A program made the translations under genes and the position numbers. This document shows positions 1 to 8,780 of a DNA stretch of 64,000 nucleotides, in pieces. Every line of letters starts with the position of its first letter. Position 1 is the stretch's first letter. The notes under the pieces are model-generated. The model did not search any database, had not been told where the DNA came from, and was given only the letters and a program-made list of their open reading frames with translations. Where the stretch lies: assembly GCA_963803155.1 (NCBI GenBank), contig CAWDMN010000097.1:37376-101375 (forward strand), read 5' to 3'. Origin of the DNA: CAWDMN01 sp963803155. Lineage in GTDB: Bacteria > Acidobacteriota > Terriglobia > Versatilivoradales > Versatilivoraceae.

Positions 1-6
1 TCCTCC
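1..6 (-). promoter_or_regulatory. Shine-Dalgarno of the gene beyond the left edge
   Basis: On the minus strand these bases read GGAGGA and lie 8 nt after the L13 stop codon. The spacing fits a ribosome binding site for a gene starting just outside the window. In bacteria rplM is almost always followed by rpsI, so S9 is the expected product, but no S9 codon is visible here. Confidence 0.5.
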
Positions 7-14
7 AGTCAAAT

Positions 15-449
15 TTATCCGTTAATCGTTGATGCTTCCGGTTGTTGCGCTTGATGAGGATGATTCTCACCAGCATAAACCTTGAGCTTTTTGCTCATCG
101 CCCGGCCCAGCTTGTTTTTGGGAAGCATACCCTTGATCGTCTCTTCCACCAGTCGGGCTGGGTTTTTGCTCAAATAGTCTCTGGCGGTTACAGCTTTCAA
201 TCCACCCGGATAGCCGCTATGACGCCGATAAAGCTTCTGATCCAATTTGTTCCCGGTCAATTTGATTTTCTCGGCATTAATAATGACGACATGATCACCT
301 GTATCTATGAACGGCGCCCAGGTGGGTTTCAATTTGCCGGAAAGCAAATTGGCCACATGCGTTGCCAAACGGCCGAGCACTTGATCCCTGGCATCTACCA
401 CAAACCATTTGCGGGTAATCTCCCCCGCCTTTGGAAAACTTGTCAACAT
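15..449 (-). CDS. rplM: 50S ribosomal protein L13
   Basis: L13 is an early-assembly protein of the large ribosomal subunit. The 144-residue product matches the family's usual length. It carries the N-terminal KWFVVDARDQVLGRLAT segment, the central DTGDHVVIINAEKIKLTG core, YRRHSGYPGG, and the C-terminal GMLPKNKLGR and LKVYAGENHPH motifs. The ATG start at 449 is preceded by GAGGTG at a spacing of about 8 nt. A second ribosome binding site directly after the stop suggests the usual rplM-rpsI operon running off the left edge. L13 autoregulation by its own leader is known in E. coli; no such structure was identified here. Confidence 0.97.
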   Translation of the reverse strand: MLTSFPKAGEITRKWFVVDARDQVLGRLATHVANLLSGKLKPTWAPFIDTGDHVVIINAEKIKLTGNKLDQKLYRRHSGYPGGLKAVTARDYLSKNPARLVEETIKGMLPKNKLGRAMSKKLKVYAGENHPHQAQQPEASTING

Positions 450-1236
450 TTTTACACACCTCTATATTCGGCACCACTTCCTGGAACCACAAAGTTTTTA
501 TACTAATGGATTGCCCCCCTATTTTGTCAAGAAAAACCTCGTAAAAATGTCGTTTTTCAACAAAAAGTCAAAACTTTTGATCATCGGGCTCTCTTTCCGC
601 TACTCTAATTGAGACGCAAAAGTCAACGATTTTGAGACAAGTTTTGGAATGGGTTTAGTAAGTCCCTAAAGTCCAAATGGTTGAATTATGACCAGCGGCC
701 ACGTAATTCCGAAGTTGGCTTTGAAAGAGGGGGGGGGGGTTGATGGCGGGATTCCTGTCGGCGGGAAGTCACATCAACATTGAAGCGGTAAGGTTTATCC
801 CAAAATTATATTTTGACTTTGTCTCCTGCTTCCAACGAAACTATGTCGCGGAATTCCCTCGCAAATCCATCGTTCGCTTTCCCCGTCGGAGAATAGAAGC
901 AAGAGAATGTAGCTATTTATTTTGATTTCCCCTGTACATTTTCCCATCATGCCATGGTCGTGAAGGACGGGATAAGAGACCAATATGGATTTTGCCAATT
1001 CATTTTTGAAATCTTGAGGCGGGTACGGAAGAGTCTTTTCTGGGGAAGCTAGCAGCGATAATTGTCGATGGCACGAATTTGCTTCTACATATCTCTCTTT
1101 TCTCCACTCAGGGGCGGGCATGTGCCAGAGTCCCCCATAATGCCTCCAATTTGAGCTATCAATCACGCTGGTGGCGGGATTGGCCTGAAGATTGATTGCA
1201 GTATTCAAGAATATTGTCGTTTACAGGCAGCAAGCA
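450..1236. other. Intergenic region with no convincing gene
   Basis: Between rplM and the tail of the PEGA protein no reading frame looks like a real protein. A 137-codon minus frame at 795-1208 has no recognisable motif and no good ribosome binding site. An 11-base G run lies at 729-739. The 450-620 part is AT-rich and probably holds the promoter of the rplM operon, but no clean -35/-10 pair could be fixed. Confidence 0.4.
729..739. repeat. Poly-G tract, 11 nt
   Basis: Uninterrupted run of 11 G in a non-coding stretch of otherwise balanced composition. Two similar runs occur at 8609-8622 and 36210-36218. It may be a slippage-prone tract or an assembly/sequencing artefact. Confidence 0.7.
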
Positions 1237-1472
1237 TCACCCCGCACTCTTGGCCTGCTCTGCTTGTTGGAGCCATAATCGTCCGGTCTCGGCAGTGGAG
1301 CCAGTTTGTTGTTGGATCGATTTTTCTAATGTCTTCAGCAGGGAATCCTCTGGAAACCAGGTCAATCCCAGATGGATCTGCTCCCCGGTCTCGGCTAGCC
1401 GGCGAGGCTGAAAGGCCGCACTGGCCTTGTTGTTTACTGGTTGTTACCGTGCGGCTTAGTTGAGCCTGATTC
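1237..1472 (-). pseudogene. Frameshifted C-terminal tail of the TPR/PEGA protein
   Basis: The main frame of the upstream gene stops at 1473, but protein-like sequence continues on the same strand in other frames. One frame gives ENQAQLSRTVTTSKQQG. A second, from about 1410 down to a TGA at 1237-1239, reads RRLAETGEQIHLGLTWFPED and on to QQAEQAKSAG. Two single-base indels near 1475 and 1420 would join them into one protein about 78 residues longer. The text is coherent, so sequencing error is more likely than decay. Confidence 0.5.
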
Positions 1473-2894
1473 TCACAGATAACAAGGATCCGCTAGACTC
1501 ATCATTTGCAGCTTTCCCAGAAGATCGAAGGCATTTTCCGTCGAAGGAGGGAAGATAATCCGCGGGCCAATTGCTTTTCGTAACTGGCGATGTAGAGCCT
1601 GGGCCTTTCGATTGTCTGGACGAATTTCACTGTTGGGAAGATCAGTCCCTTTTTTTATTTTGTCGGGAAGTTGCGCCCAAAGTGTCCGTAGTTCTAAATC
1701 ATCGGGAGCAATTTTTAAAGCCAGCTTCAGATTCACCAATGCATCAGGCCATTGTTGGAGCTGAACTTCCGGTCGAATTTTCGACAGAAGTTGGTCCCGC
1801 ATGGCCCGTCTGAGCTGGAGAGCAAATTCATTCCGAGGATCAGCAGCCAGAATTCTTTCACATGCGTGATTTGCTTCGGTTAATTTCCCTTGCAGGAAGA
1901 GAGTTCTAATCTGGTCCTGCTCTGCCAGATTTGAATCGACCTCTTCCGCGCCACTTTTTCTAGTTGGCTCCAGTTGAATCGACAAATTGGCATTTTCCCC
2001 TTTATTGACCGGGAGGTAACGCACAATGGGGACAAAACCTGACTTTTCAATTTTTATCTCATAATTTCCCGGGACTATCGGATCGATCCGGAGATTGGTT
2101 TCGCCGCGCGGAACTCCATTGATAAAAACTTGGGCCCCCGTTGGGGTAGAACTGACCCCAAGCACCGCAAAAGAAGTCTCTACTGACTTTATCCGCAAAC
2201 CAAAAGAGAGGAGCCGGATCAGGATAAAAAGCGAAAACAGGATCGCGGCTGCCGCTCCGCCTCTGATCAACCACAATTTTCTAACTTCCGGATTTTGCAA
2301 AGCAAGAACCCATCCGGAAATCTGAGCGGAGAGCTCCTTGAAAACCATGGCTCCAGAGGAATTGCGGTTCCTGGCTGCTGCCAATTCCTCTTCCGAAGGT
2401 AATGGTTCTCCGAGGCTTTCCTCGTTGGCCGTCGCCTCGGATAATCCTGCTGACTGACTGAGCATATTTACCCCATTGGCACATTCTGGGGACGCAGTAT
2501 CTTCGTTGGAAATTATCGATGGGCTGAGGACGTTCGCGGTATCCAGCCCCACCCCGCGCAATTTCCCCAGACATAATTCCATTTGATCCTGGACGGATTT
2601 ATCTTGTGGTTCCAATTCGTGCAGAAAATTTAAAATTGGCAAACATTCCACATAATTCCCTGCCTGGAAATGCAGCTGCGCCTCATGACGCAGACTTTCA
2701 TTATGTGCCGCCAATTCAGCCTGCAAATGGTCGTCTTCTTCGCGTCTCGCCTGTTGAAGCAAGGCTGTGGCCTCAGCATTTTCAGGGTCCAATTGCAGAA
2801 TATGCCGGGCAATTTCAGCGCAAGCAAAATAATTGCGGGCTTCCAGACACTCCCGGCTTTTCCTGACCAATATCTCTACCGGCTCCCAAATCAA
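1473..2894 (-). CDS. TPR and PEGA domain membrane protein
   Basis: A 473-residue protein of unknown specific role. Residues 1 to about 110 form TPR-like helical pairs (ARNYFACAEIARHILQLDPE; QFQAGNYVECLPILNFLHEL-like text). A single transmembrane helix follows at about 208-232 (IRGGAAAAILFSLFILIRLL). A PEGA domain occupies about 245-310 (VSSTPTGAQVFINGVPRGET, PGNYEIKIEKSGF), and further TPR-like helices lie at about 325-420. PEGA domains are common extracytoplasmic modules, so the C-terminal part is probably outside the membrane. The start is TTG at 2894, preceded by GGGAGGAACCG. The C-terminus appears truncated by frameshifts and continues to about 1237. The upstream 311 bp separates it from divergent comM. 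Confidence 0.7.
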   Translation of the reverse strand: MIWEPVEILVRKSRECLEARNYFACAEIARHILQLDPENAEATALLQQARREEDDHLQAELAAHNESLRHEAQLHFQAGNYVECLPILNFLHELEPQDKSVQDQMELCLGKLRGVGLDTANVLSPSIISNEDTASPECANGVNMLSQSAGLSEATANEESLGEPLPSEEELAAARNRNSSGAMVFKELSAQISGWVLALQNPEVRKLWLIRGGAAAAILFSLFILIRLLSFGLRIKSVETSFAVLGVSSTPTGAQVFINGVPRGETNLRIDPIVPGNYEIKIEKSGFVPIVRYLPVNKGENANLSIQLEPTRKSGAEEVDSNLAEQDQIRTLFLQGKLTEANHACERILAADPRNEFALQLRRAMRDQLLSKIRPEVQLQQWPDALVNLKLALKIAPDDLELRTLWAQLPDKIKKGTDLPNSEIRPDNRKAQALHRQLRKAIGPRIIFPPSTENAFDLLGKLQMMSLADPCYL

Positions 2895-3205
2895 CGGTTC
2901 CTCCCTATTACACCATGCTAGCGGACTGCGCAGCCTCTTCTTGCGAAATGTACGATTGAATTATATCCTTCACGAAGGCTAGCTACTAAAGCCATGGATA
3001 AAAATGGACGAGGCCCGAGGTGAAAGACAGATGGAAGGGTCAATCGTTTTCCCGCAATCAAAGCTAATGTCAACCCGCTCATCCTTTCATTAAAATCGTC
3101 AAATCATTGTCAAACTGTAACCAATTTTAAGGATGTGCTATATTAATAAATAATCTCACAGGCAAGGTCCATTAAGTTTTTCTTTGTTTTTGGAGGAAGC
3201 CCCCG

Positions 3206-4738
3206 ATGCTATTCAAAGCGTTGAGTGCGGCCGTATTCGGAATTGACGCCTATATCGTCGAAGTCGAAGTCGATATTTCCGCAGGCATGGGAAATTTTTT
3301 GACCGTGGGATTGCCTGATGCGGCCGTCAAAGAAAGCAAAGAACGCATCAAGGCAGCCATTAAAAATTGTGAGCTGGATTACCCCTTTCAAAACATCACC
3401 ATCAACTTGGCTCCCGCCGATATCAAGAAGGAGGGATCTGGTTTTGACCTTCCCATGGCGATCGGCATCCTGGGCACCATGGGTGACATATTAAAAAAAG
3501 ACTTGAAAGATTTTCTCTTTTTGGGGGAGCTTTCATTGGATGGCAGTCTGCGTCCGATCAAGGGCGCATTGTCAATCGCCGTTGCCGCTCAACAAAAGGG
3601 GATCAGCAACGTAGTGCTTCCCCTTGAAAATGCCCGCGAGGCCGCGGTGGTGCATGGCATTTCGGTCTATGGAATGAAATCCCTCCTCCAGGTGCTCGAC
3701 CTGATCAATGGAACGGATAAAATTGATCCAATCACGGTGGACCCGGAATCGCTTCTGCGGGAGAGTGTCCAGTATCCGTTGGATTTTAAAGACGTCAAAG
3801 GCCAATTCCAAGCGAAACGGGCCATTGAAGTCGCGACTGCCGGTGGGCACAACTTGCTGATGATTGGCCCTCCAGGTTCCGGCAAGACCATGCTAGCCAA
3901 ACGGATCCCAGGGATTTTGCCCTCTCTCTCCTTCGAGGAAGCGATTGAAACCACTAAAATTCATTCTGTCTGCGGCTTGTTGAACTCGGGAAAAGGACTT
4001 GTAGAAGGACGTCCTTTTCGTTCTCCGCACCACACGATTTCCGATGCTGGGCTTATCGGGGGAGGCGCTATTCCCAAACCAGGAGAGGTCAGCCTGGCTC
4101 ATAATGGAGTATTATTCCTGGATGAACTGCCGGAATTTGCGCGCAATGTCCTGGAGGTAATGCGCCAACCCTTGGAAGACGGGCAGGTCACGATTTCCCG
4201 AGCCGCCACCTCTTTGACATTTCCTTCCCGCTTCATGCTGGCCGCTGCCATGAATCCCTGTCCGTGTGGCTTTTTCAATGACCCTACCCGGGAATGTTCC
4301 TGCACTCCAGCCATCATTCAACGATATGTGTCCAAGATATCCGGGCCTTTGTTGGATCGGATTGATATCCATGTCGACGTTCCCGCCGTCAAATACGCCG
4401 AACTGTCCACTAAGACACCAGGAGAAAGCTCAGAGCTGATTCGCCAGAGAATCTGCAGGACGAGGCGAATTCAACAAGAACGATTCAAAAAGGAAAAAGT
4501 TTTTGCCAACGCGCAAATGACTCCTCGCTTGATTCGGACCCATTGTGAGATTGATAGTGAATCGCAGCGCCACCTGGAACAGGCTATGACAAAGATGGGG
4601 CTTAGTGCCCGCGCTTACGATCGCATCCTAAAAGTCGCCCGTACAATTGCCGATATGGAGGAACAACAGAACATTGCAGACCGGCATATTTCTGAAGCGA
4701 TTCAATACCGGAGTTTAGACCGGACCTATTGGGCATAA
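3206..4738 (+). CDS. comM: YifB/ComM family Mg-chelatase-like AAA+ ATPase
   Basis: Full-length 510-residue member of the ComM/YifB family. In naturally transformable bacteria ComM is a hexameric helicase that promotes branch migration during uptake-DNA recombination. The N-terminal ChlI-like domain (about 20-140) precedes Walker A GPPGSGKT at 221-228, Walker B NGVLFLDELPEF, the GVSLAH-type and sensor segments (AAAMNPCPCGFFNDP, a Cys-rich loop), an arginine-finger region (GPLLDRIDIHVDVP) and the C-terminal Mg_chelatase_C helical bundle (LSARAYDRILKVARTIADME). The ATG at 3206 has GGAGG 10 nt upstream. The last 480 bp recur almost exactly at 15658-16145. Confidence 0.95.
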   Translation: MLFKALSAAVFGIDAYIVEVEVDISAGMGNFLTVGLPDAAVKESKERIKAAIKNCELDYPFQNITINLAPADIKKEGSGFDLPMAIGILGTMGDILKKDLKDFLFLGELSLDGSLRPIKGALSIAVAAQQKGISNVVLPLENAREAAVVHGISVYGMKSLLQVLDLINGTDKIDPITVDPESLLRESVQYPLDFKDVKGQFQAKRAIEVATAGGHNLLMIGPPGSGKTMLAKRIPGILPSLSFEEAIETTKIHSVCGLLNSGKGLVEGRPFRSPHHTISDAGLIGGGAIPKPGEVSLAHNGVLFLDELPEFARNVLEVMRQPLEDGQVTISRAATSLTFPSRFMLAAAMNPCPCGFFNDPTRECSCTPAIIQRYVSKISGPLLDRIDIHVDVPAVKYAELSTKTPGESSELIRQRICRTRRIQQERFKKEKVFANAQMTPRLIRTHCEIDSESQRHLEQAMTKMGLSARAYDRILKVARTIADMEEQQNIADRHISEAIQYRSLDRTYWA

Positions 4739-5049
4739 CAGAATTCAGGCAAAAAAACAAAAAGAGCAAAAAGTGCCGCAGGAGGCCCTGAAAAAGATTA
4801 TCTTGGATGCTCCCTGTGAGAAATCGGCTGTTTCCAAGCGGGCTAAGAATAAGATTCAGAAACTGCTTCCCAGCGGTTTGGCAACTATGCCATTGGCATG
4901 CTTATTTGACTGCGGTGAACCAGGGTGGTGGTTTTTAGCCAATCGCTCCAGCAGGTGCCCCTTACTAACTGGCCTATAATCAATCAATGATAATTGGCCC
5001 TCCAGGTGCAAGAGTGAAAACGTGGTACGATTTAACTAGGAGGTGCTGT
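4739..5049. other. Intergenic region, comM to DUF3300 gene
   Basis: No convincing gene. A 68-codon GTG-initiated frame at 4773-4979 (PQEALKKIILDAPCEKSAVS) has no recognisable motif. Positions 4988-5006 repeat 15 nt (ATTGGCCCTCCAGGT) of the comM Walker A coding sequence at about 3863, which may be chance. A strong ribosome binding site, AGGAGGT, lies at 5038-5045 before the next gene. Confidence 0.4.
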
Positions 5050-6252
5050 ATGAAATCAGTTCAATGGATTATGCGCATGGTGCTTTGCCTCGGGTGCATG
5101 TTGCTTCTGGCAATCGGCCTTGTCGCGCAAGAACAAGCGCCTCCCGAAAAGACTCCTGACCAGCAACTTTCAAACGACCAGCTGGCGACCTTGGTCGCAC
5201 CTATCGCTCTTTACCCGGACTCTCTGCTCAGCCAGGTGCTAGTCGCGGCTACCTATCCGCTGGAAATTGTCGAGGCGGGACAGTGGCTCGAGAAAAACCG
5301 CAATTTGCAGGGAAAGGATCTGGTGGAAGCAGCACTCCAGCAGAATTGGGATCCCAGCATCCAAGCTCTTGTAGCTTTCCCCGATGTGATCGAGCGCTTA
5401 AACGCGGACATCCGCTGGACAACTGATCTTGGCAACGCCTTCCTGTCGCAACAGCCCGATGTGATGAATGCCGTGCAGCGGTTGCGAATCCAAGCCAAAT
5501 CGAATGGCAAGTTGGAATCCAGCCCGAAGGAAACCGTTACGACTGAACAACAAGGGGACAAATCTGTGGTTGTGATTAAACCGGCCGACCCAGAGGTCGT
5601 TTACGTTCCTTACTATAATCCTGAATATATTTGGGGCCCGCCTCTCTACGGTTATTATGCCGGATGGAATTATCCTTTTTATGGCTTTGGATTTGGCCCG
5701 GGCATTTACATCGGCGGTTTTTTTGGTGGACTGGGGTGGGGTGGTTGGGGATGGGGCATGAATTGGTACGGATGCTCGATTATGCAGAACCCTTACTTTT
5801 TCAATCATTATGGTTATTACAGCCATGGATATCATGGGTACGGCGCATGGTCTCACGATCCAGTCCACAGGATGGGAGTCCAATATTCGAACGCAACTCT
5901 AAATCAACGCTATGGCGTAGCCACGATGGCGCGAGGCCAATCCAGAGGCATGCAATATGGCGGGCCGCAACAAAACTCAGCGCCCCGGGCCAATATGAGT
6001 CAAGCCGACGGTTGGATTCGTTTCAGTCAAACGGGGACGACCAGCCAAGTGACGCAACGCGGATACGCTTCTCCTTCGGACAATTCCAGAAGCAGCGCAA
6101 ATCGTTCGACTCCCTCCTCTGGTGGGAATCACAGCGCGCCTAGCTATCATTCCGCGCCCTCCTCCGGGGGCGGCCAATCCGCTCGCTCTGCTAGTAGCGG
6201 CGGATCTCACTCGGGTGGTGGTTCCTCGGGTGGCGGCCGCGGGCGACGTTAA
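5050..6252 (+). CDS. DUF3300 domain-containing exported protein
   Basis: A 400-residue secreted protein of unknown biochemical role. An N-terminal signal peptide (MRMVLCLGCMLLLAIGLVAQ) is followed by the DUF3300 domain at about 45-200. This has its hallmark LVAPIALYPDSLLSQVLVAA, then WLEKN, DPSIQALVAFPDV and DPEVVYVPYYNPEYIWGPP. From about 205 onward the sequence is low complexity, rich in Gly, Tyr, Trp, Phe and His (YGYYAGWNYPFYGFGFGPG). It ends in a Ser/Gly tail with SGGGRGRR. The start at 5050 was chosen because AGGAGGT sits 5 nt upstream and it opens directly on the signal peptide. The stop is 9 nt before the next gene, so co-transcription with the GH35 gene is likely. Confidence 0.85.
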   Translation: MKSVQWIMRMVLCLGCMLLLAIGLVAQEQAPPEKTPDQQLSNDQLATLVAPIALYPDSLLSQVLVAATYPLEIVEAGQWLEKNRNLQGKDLVEAALQQNWDPSIQALVAFPDVIERLNADIRWTTDLGNAFLSQQPDVMNAVQRLRIQAKSNGKLESSPKETVTTEQQGDKSVVVIKPADPEVVYVPYYNPEYIWGPPLYGYYAGWNYPFYGFGFGPGIYIGGFFGGLGWGGWGWGMNWYGCSIMQNPYFFNHYGYYSHGYHGYGAWSHDPVHRMGVQYSNATLNQRYGVATMARGQSRGMQYGGPQQNSAPRANMSQADGWIRFSQTGTTSQVTQRGYASPSDNSRSSANRSTPSSGGNHSAPSYHSAPSSGGGQSARSASSGGSHSGGGSSGGGRGRR

Positions 6253-6261
6253 GGATACGCC

Positions 6262-8514
6262 ATGAACCGTCGCGAGTTTCACAAGAGTCTTCTTACAACT
6301 GGATTGGGAACCTTACTCACCACTACACATTTTGCCATGCCCGAAAAGGAGGAGTCCCGCGGCGGCTCATTGCCTCTGCTTCATTTCGATTCGCAATCCT
6401 ATCTTTTGGGTGACAAACGGTTCCACTTGATTTCTGGAGAATTTCATTATTTCCGGGTCCCCAAGGTTGATTGGCGACGGCGCATGCAGCTTTTCAAACA
6501 GGCGGGCGGCAACTGCCTGGCGACATACATTCCCTGGATTCTGCACGAGCCCCAGGAAGGCAAATTTGTCTTCGGCGGTGAGGATGGGGTTCGCGACGTG
6601 GAAGGTTTCCTGAAACTAGCTCGGGAAGAGGAACTTTACGTCATCGCTCGACCAGGACCTTACCAGTACTCTGAAATACGCTATGCCGGACTCCCGGCCT
6701 GGCTATGCGAAAATTACCCACAAGTACTGGCGCAAAGGCTGGATGGTAAACCCATTGATCAGGCATCGATTTCTTATTTACATCCGCTCTTTCTTGAAAA
6801 AGTCGCCCGTTGGTTCAAACAGGTAACACCGCTAATCTCACGCCACACTCTCCCTAAAGGAGGATCAGTCGCTCTGGTGCAGTTGGACAATGAGCTGATG
6901 GGTATTCATCTCTGGAATGGATCGGCGGATTATAATCCTGTCACTATGGGCTTTGGCCAGACTGGTGGCCGTTACCCTGTTTTCCTGCGCAACCGATACG
7001 GGAGTATCCAAGAATTGAATGCTTCCTATGCAACTCATTTTGTGGATTTCGAGTCAGTACGTCCCGTAACACCTGCTGAAACGGAAAAACCGGCGGAAGT
7101 CCGATGCATGAAAGATTACTTTGATTTTTATTGTGCAGGCATTGCGGAGTATGCCAGCGTGCTGGCCCAGAAACTGCGATTGGAAGAAATTGACACGCCG
7201 CTTGTCCACAACTCGGGGAACCCCGACATGAATGCTTACTACCTCGAAATGGTGCGCCGTCTTGGTGAAGGGTTTTTGCTGGGTTCTGACCACTATTACA
7301 ATTTGGGTCCCGACTGGCCGCAAAATAACCCGACCCCGCAATACGCGATCAACATTTTCTATTCATTGGAAATGCTCCGGCTGATGGGATTTCCCCCTAC
7401 CGTCATGGAGATGCCTTCTGGGAGCGCCTCTGAATGGCCTCCAATTACCCCCCAGGATGCCCAAGCCTGTTACTTGGCCAACCTGGCCTTTGGCATGCGC
7501 GGGCATAATTACTATATTTTTACGGGTGGGCCCAATCCCGACGGGATTGGCGAGAACTCCGACATGTACGATTACGGCGCTCCTATCGGTGCACGCAACG
7601 AAGTACGACCACTTTATAAGGTTCAGAAGGAGTTCCACCAACTGATTGGGGAACATGCATGGCTTGCCACGGCGGAAAGGGAATATGATGTTCATGTTGG
7701 CCTTGATTTTGAATTCGGACGAGCTGCCAATTATTGGAAGGGCACGGGCGGACAGCTGCTGAATCCCACAGAAGCCTGGAAGTTTCAGCTGCGTGGCCTT
7801 CTGACTTCCACTTTCTCCGCAAGTTTTGCTCCTCGGCTCTGCCGCCTGGACAGTATCGAGTCGGTGGAAGCCCAGAACACGCCTTTGGTCGTTTGCTCTT
7901 CATCAAGCATGGCGGAAAATCAACAAACACAGCTGGTGCGTTACCTGCAAAAAGGTGGAAAATTGCTGCTGGCACCAGTATTGCCGGTAGTGGACGAGAA
8001 GCTGCAGCCTTGCACCGTGTTGCGTGACTTCTTGGGCCGACCAGAAGTGACGGAATTTTCCCGGACGAATCGTCGTGTTACGGTGGGGAAAGTACAAAAC
8101 ATCTTTGTCAATGGGGCAATCTTCACGACTTTGAAACTTCCTCCTGGCGCGATTTTATTAGGGGAAGAAGAATTCACACAAAGCCCCGTGGCCTGGCGCT
8201 TGACAACCCCTGGGGGCGGAATCGTCATCTTCCTTGGTTTTCGATGGATGCATGCCAAAGTGGAGCATGCTGCAATGTTGGCTGAGCTTTTGGAATTGCT
8301 GGGAGCCAACCGGAAAGTTCATTGTTCCAATCCAGCCGTATGGACGGCCCTGCATACTTCCGGCCAGAAATCCTTACTTTTTGTACTCAATCTCTACTCT
8401 TCACCCAACAGCGTGCATTTACAGTGCCGACCTTCACATTCACGCCAGATGATTGACTTGGGGATACGAGAACTGGCTCCGATGACTGTAGAATGCATCG
8501 ACGTCGGCAGTTAA
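6262..8514 (+). CDS. Glycoside hydrolase family 35-like beta-galactosidase
   Basis: A 750-residue exported glycosidase. The N-terminus RREFHKSLLTTGLGTLL resembles a Tat signal. The GH35 TIM barrel starts near residue 50 (FHLISGEFHYFRVP; GGNCLATYIPWILHEPQEG; RPGPYQYSEIRYAGLPAWL). The acid/base glutamate is probably E211 in VQLDNELMG (family consensus QxENEYG). The nucleophile is probably E383 in VMEMPSGSASEW, though this region deviates from the usual EFWxGWFD. The C-terminal third is beta-rich with a glutaminase-amidotransferase-like segment (LVRYLQKGGKLLLAPVLP) typical of beta-galactosidase trimerisation domains. The substrate is probably a beta-galactoside, but the altered motifs leave this open. 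It begins 9 nt after the DUF3300 gene. Confidence 0.83.
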   Translation: MNRREFHKSLLTTGLGTLLTTTHFAMPEKEESRGGSLPLLHFDSQSYLLGDKRFHLISGEFHYFRVPKVDWRRRMQLFKQAGGNCLATYIPWILHEPQEGKFVFGGEDGVRDVEGFLKLAREEELYVIARPGPYQYSEIRYAGLPAWLCENYPQVLAQRLDGKPIDQASISYLHPLFLEKVARWFKQVTPLISRHTLPKGGSVALVQLDNELMGIHLWNGSADYNPVTMGFGQTGGRYPVFLRNRYGSIQELNASYATHFVDFESVRPVTPAETEKPAEVRCMKDYFDFYCAGIAEYASVLAQKLRLEEIDTPLVHNSGNPDMNAYYLEMVRRLGEGFLLGSDHYYNLGPDWPQNNPTPQYAINIFYSLEMLRLMGFPPTVMEMPSGSASEWPPITPQDAQACYLANLAFGMRGHNYYIFTGGPNPDGIGENSDMYDYGAPIGARNEVRPLYKVQKEFHQLIGEHAWLATAEREYDVHVGLDFEFGRAANYWKGTGGQLLNPTEAWKFQLRGLLTSTFSASFAPRLCRLDSIESVEAQNTPLVVCSSSSMAENQQTQLVRYLQKGGKLLLAPVLPVVDEKLQPCTVLRDFLGRPEVTEFSRTNRRVTVGKVQNIFVNGAIFTTLKLPPGAILLGEEEFTQSPVAWRLTTPGGGIVIFLGFRWMHAKVEHAAMLAELLELLGANRKVHCSNPAVWTALHTSGQKSLLFVLNLYSSPNSVHLQCRPSHSRQMIDLGIRELAPMTVECIDVGS

Positions 8515-8608
8515 AAAACATTCAAAGATTAACCGTAATCCCTTCCCCCGCACTGTGATTGAGCAAAGCCGGGCGCGACGCTGTGCGCGTCTTGACGCGA
8601 CAAATCGC

Positions 8609-8622
8609 GGGGGGGGGGGGGG
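8609..8622. repeat. Poly-G tract, 14 nt
   Basis: Run of 14 G preceded by GC-rich self-complementary sequence (CGCGTCTTGACGCGACAAATCGC). It lies about 160 nt upstream of the regulator at 8781. Length variation here could alter promoter geometry, or the tract may be a sequencing artefact. Confidence 0.7.
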
Positions 8623-8780
8623 CCGCGAATTTCATCTGTAGTTGTCCAGCTGATTTGCAATTTCAATATCCACTGTGATCATTTGGACAAGCTTCCTAGT
8701 CAAGCAAATTCCTTTCCCCATTCAGCATTGCCCTCGAATCCCGCTAATGCTATACTCCGCTCATTCAGGGGCCAATCCAT

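Noticed and set aside
795..1208. 137-codon minus-strand open frame
   Set aside because: No family motif, no ribosome binding site, odd composition with a poorly placed hydrophobic stretch; treated as non-coding.
3107..3144. TTGTCA and TATATT as a comM promoter
   Set aside because: Spacing of about 26 nt is too long for a sigma-70 promoter.
4773..4979. 68-codon frame downstream of comM
   Set aside because: No recognisable motif and weak start context; also contains no conserved-looking end.
4984..5006. 15-nt match to the comM Walker A region (ATTGGCCCTCCAGGT)
   Set aside because: Too short to distinguish from chance, although the true 3' duplicate at 15.7 kb shows comM pieces do occur.
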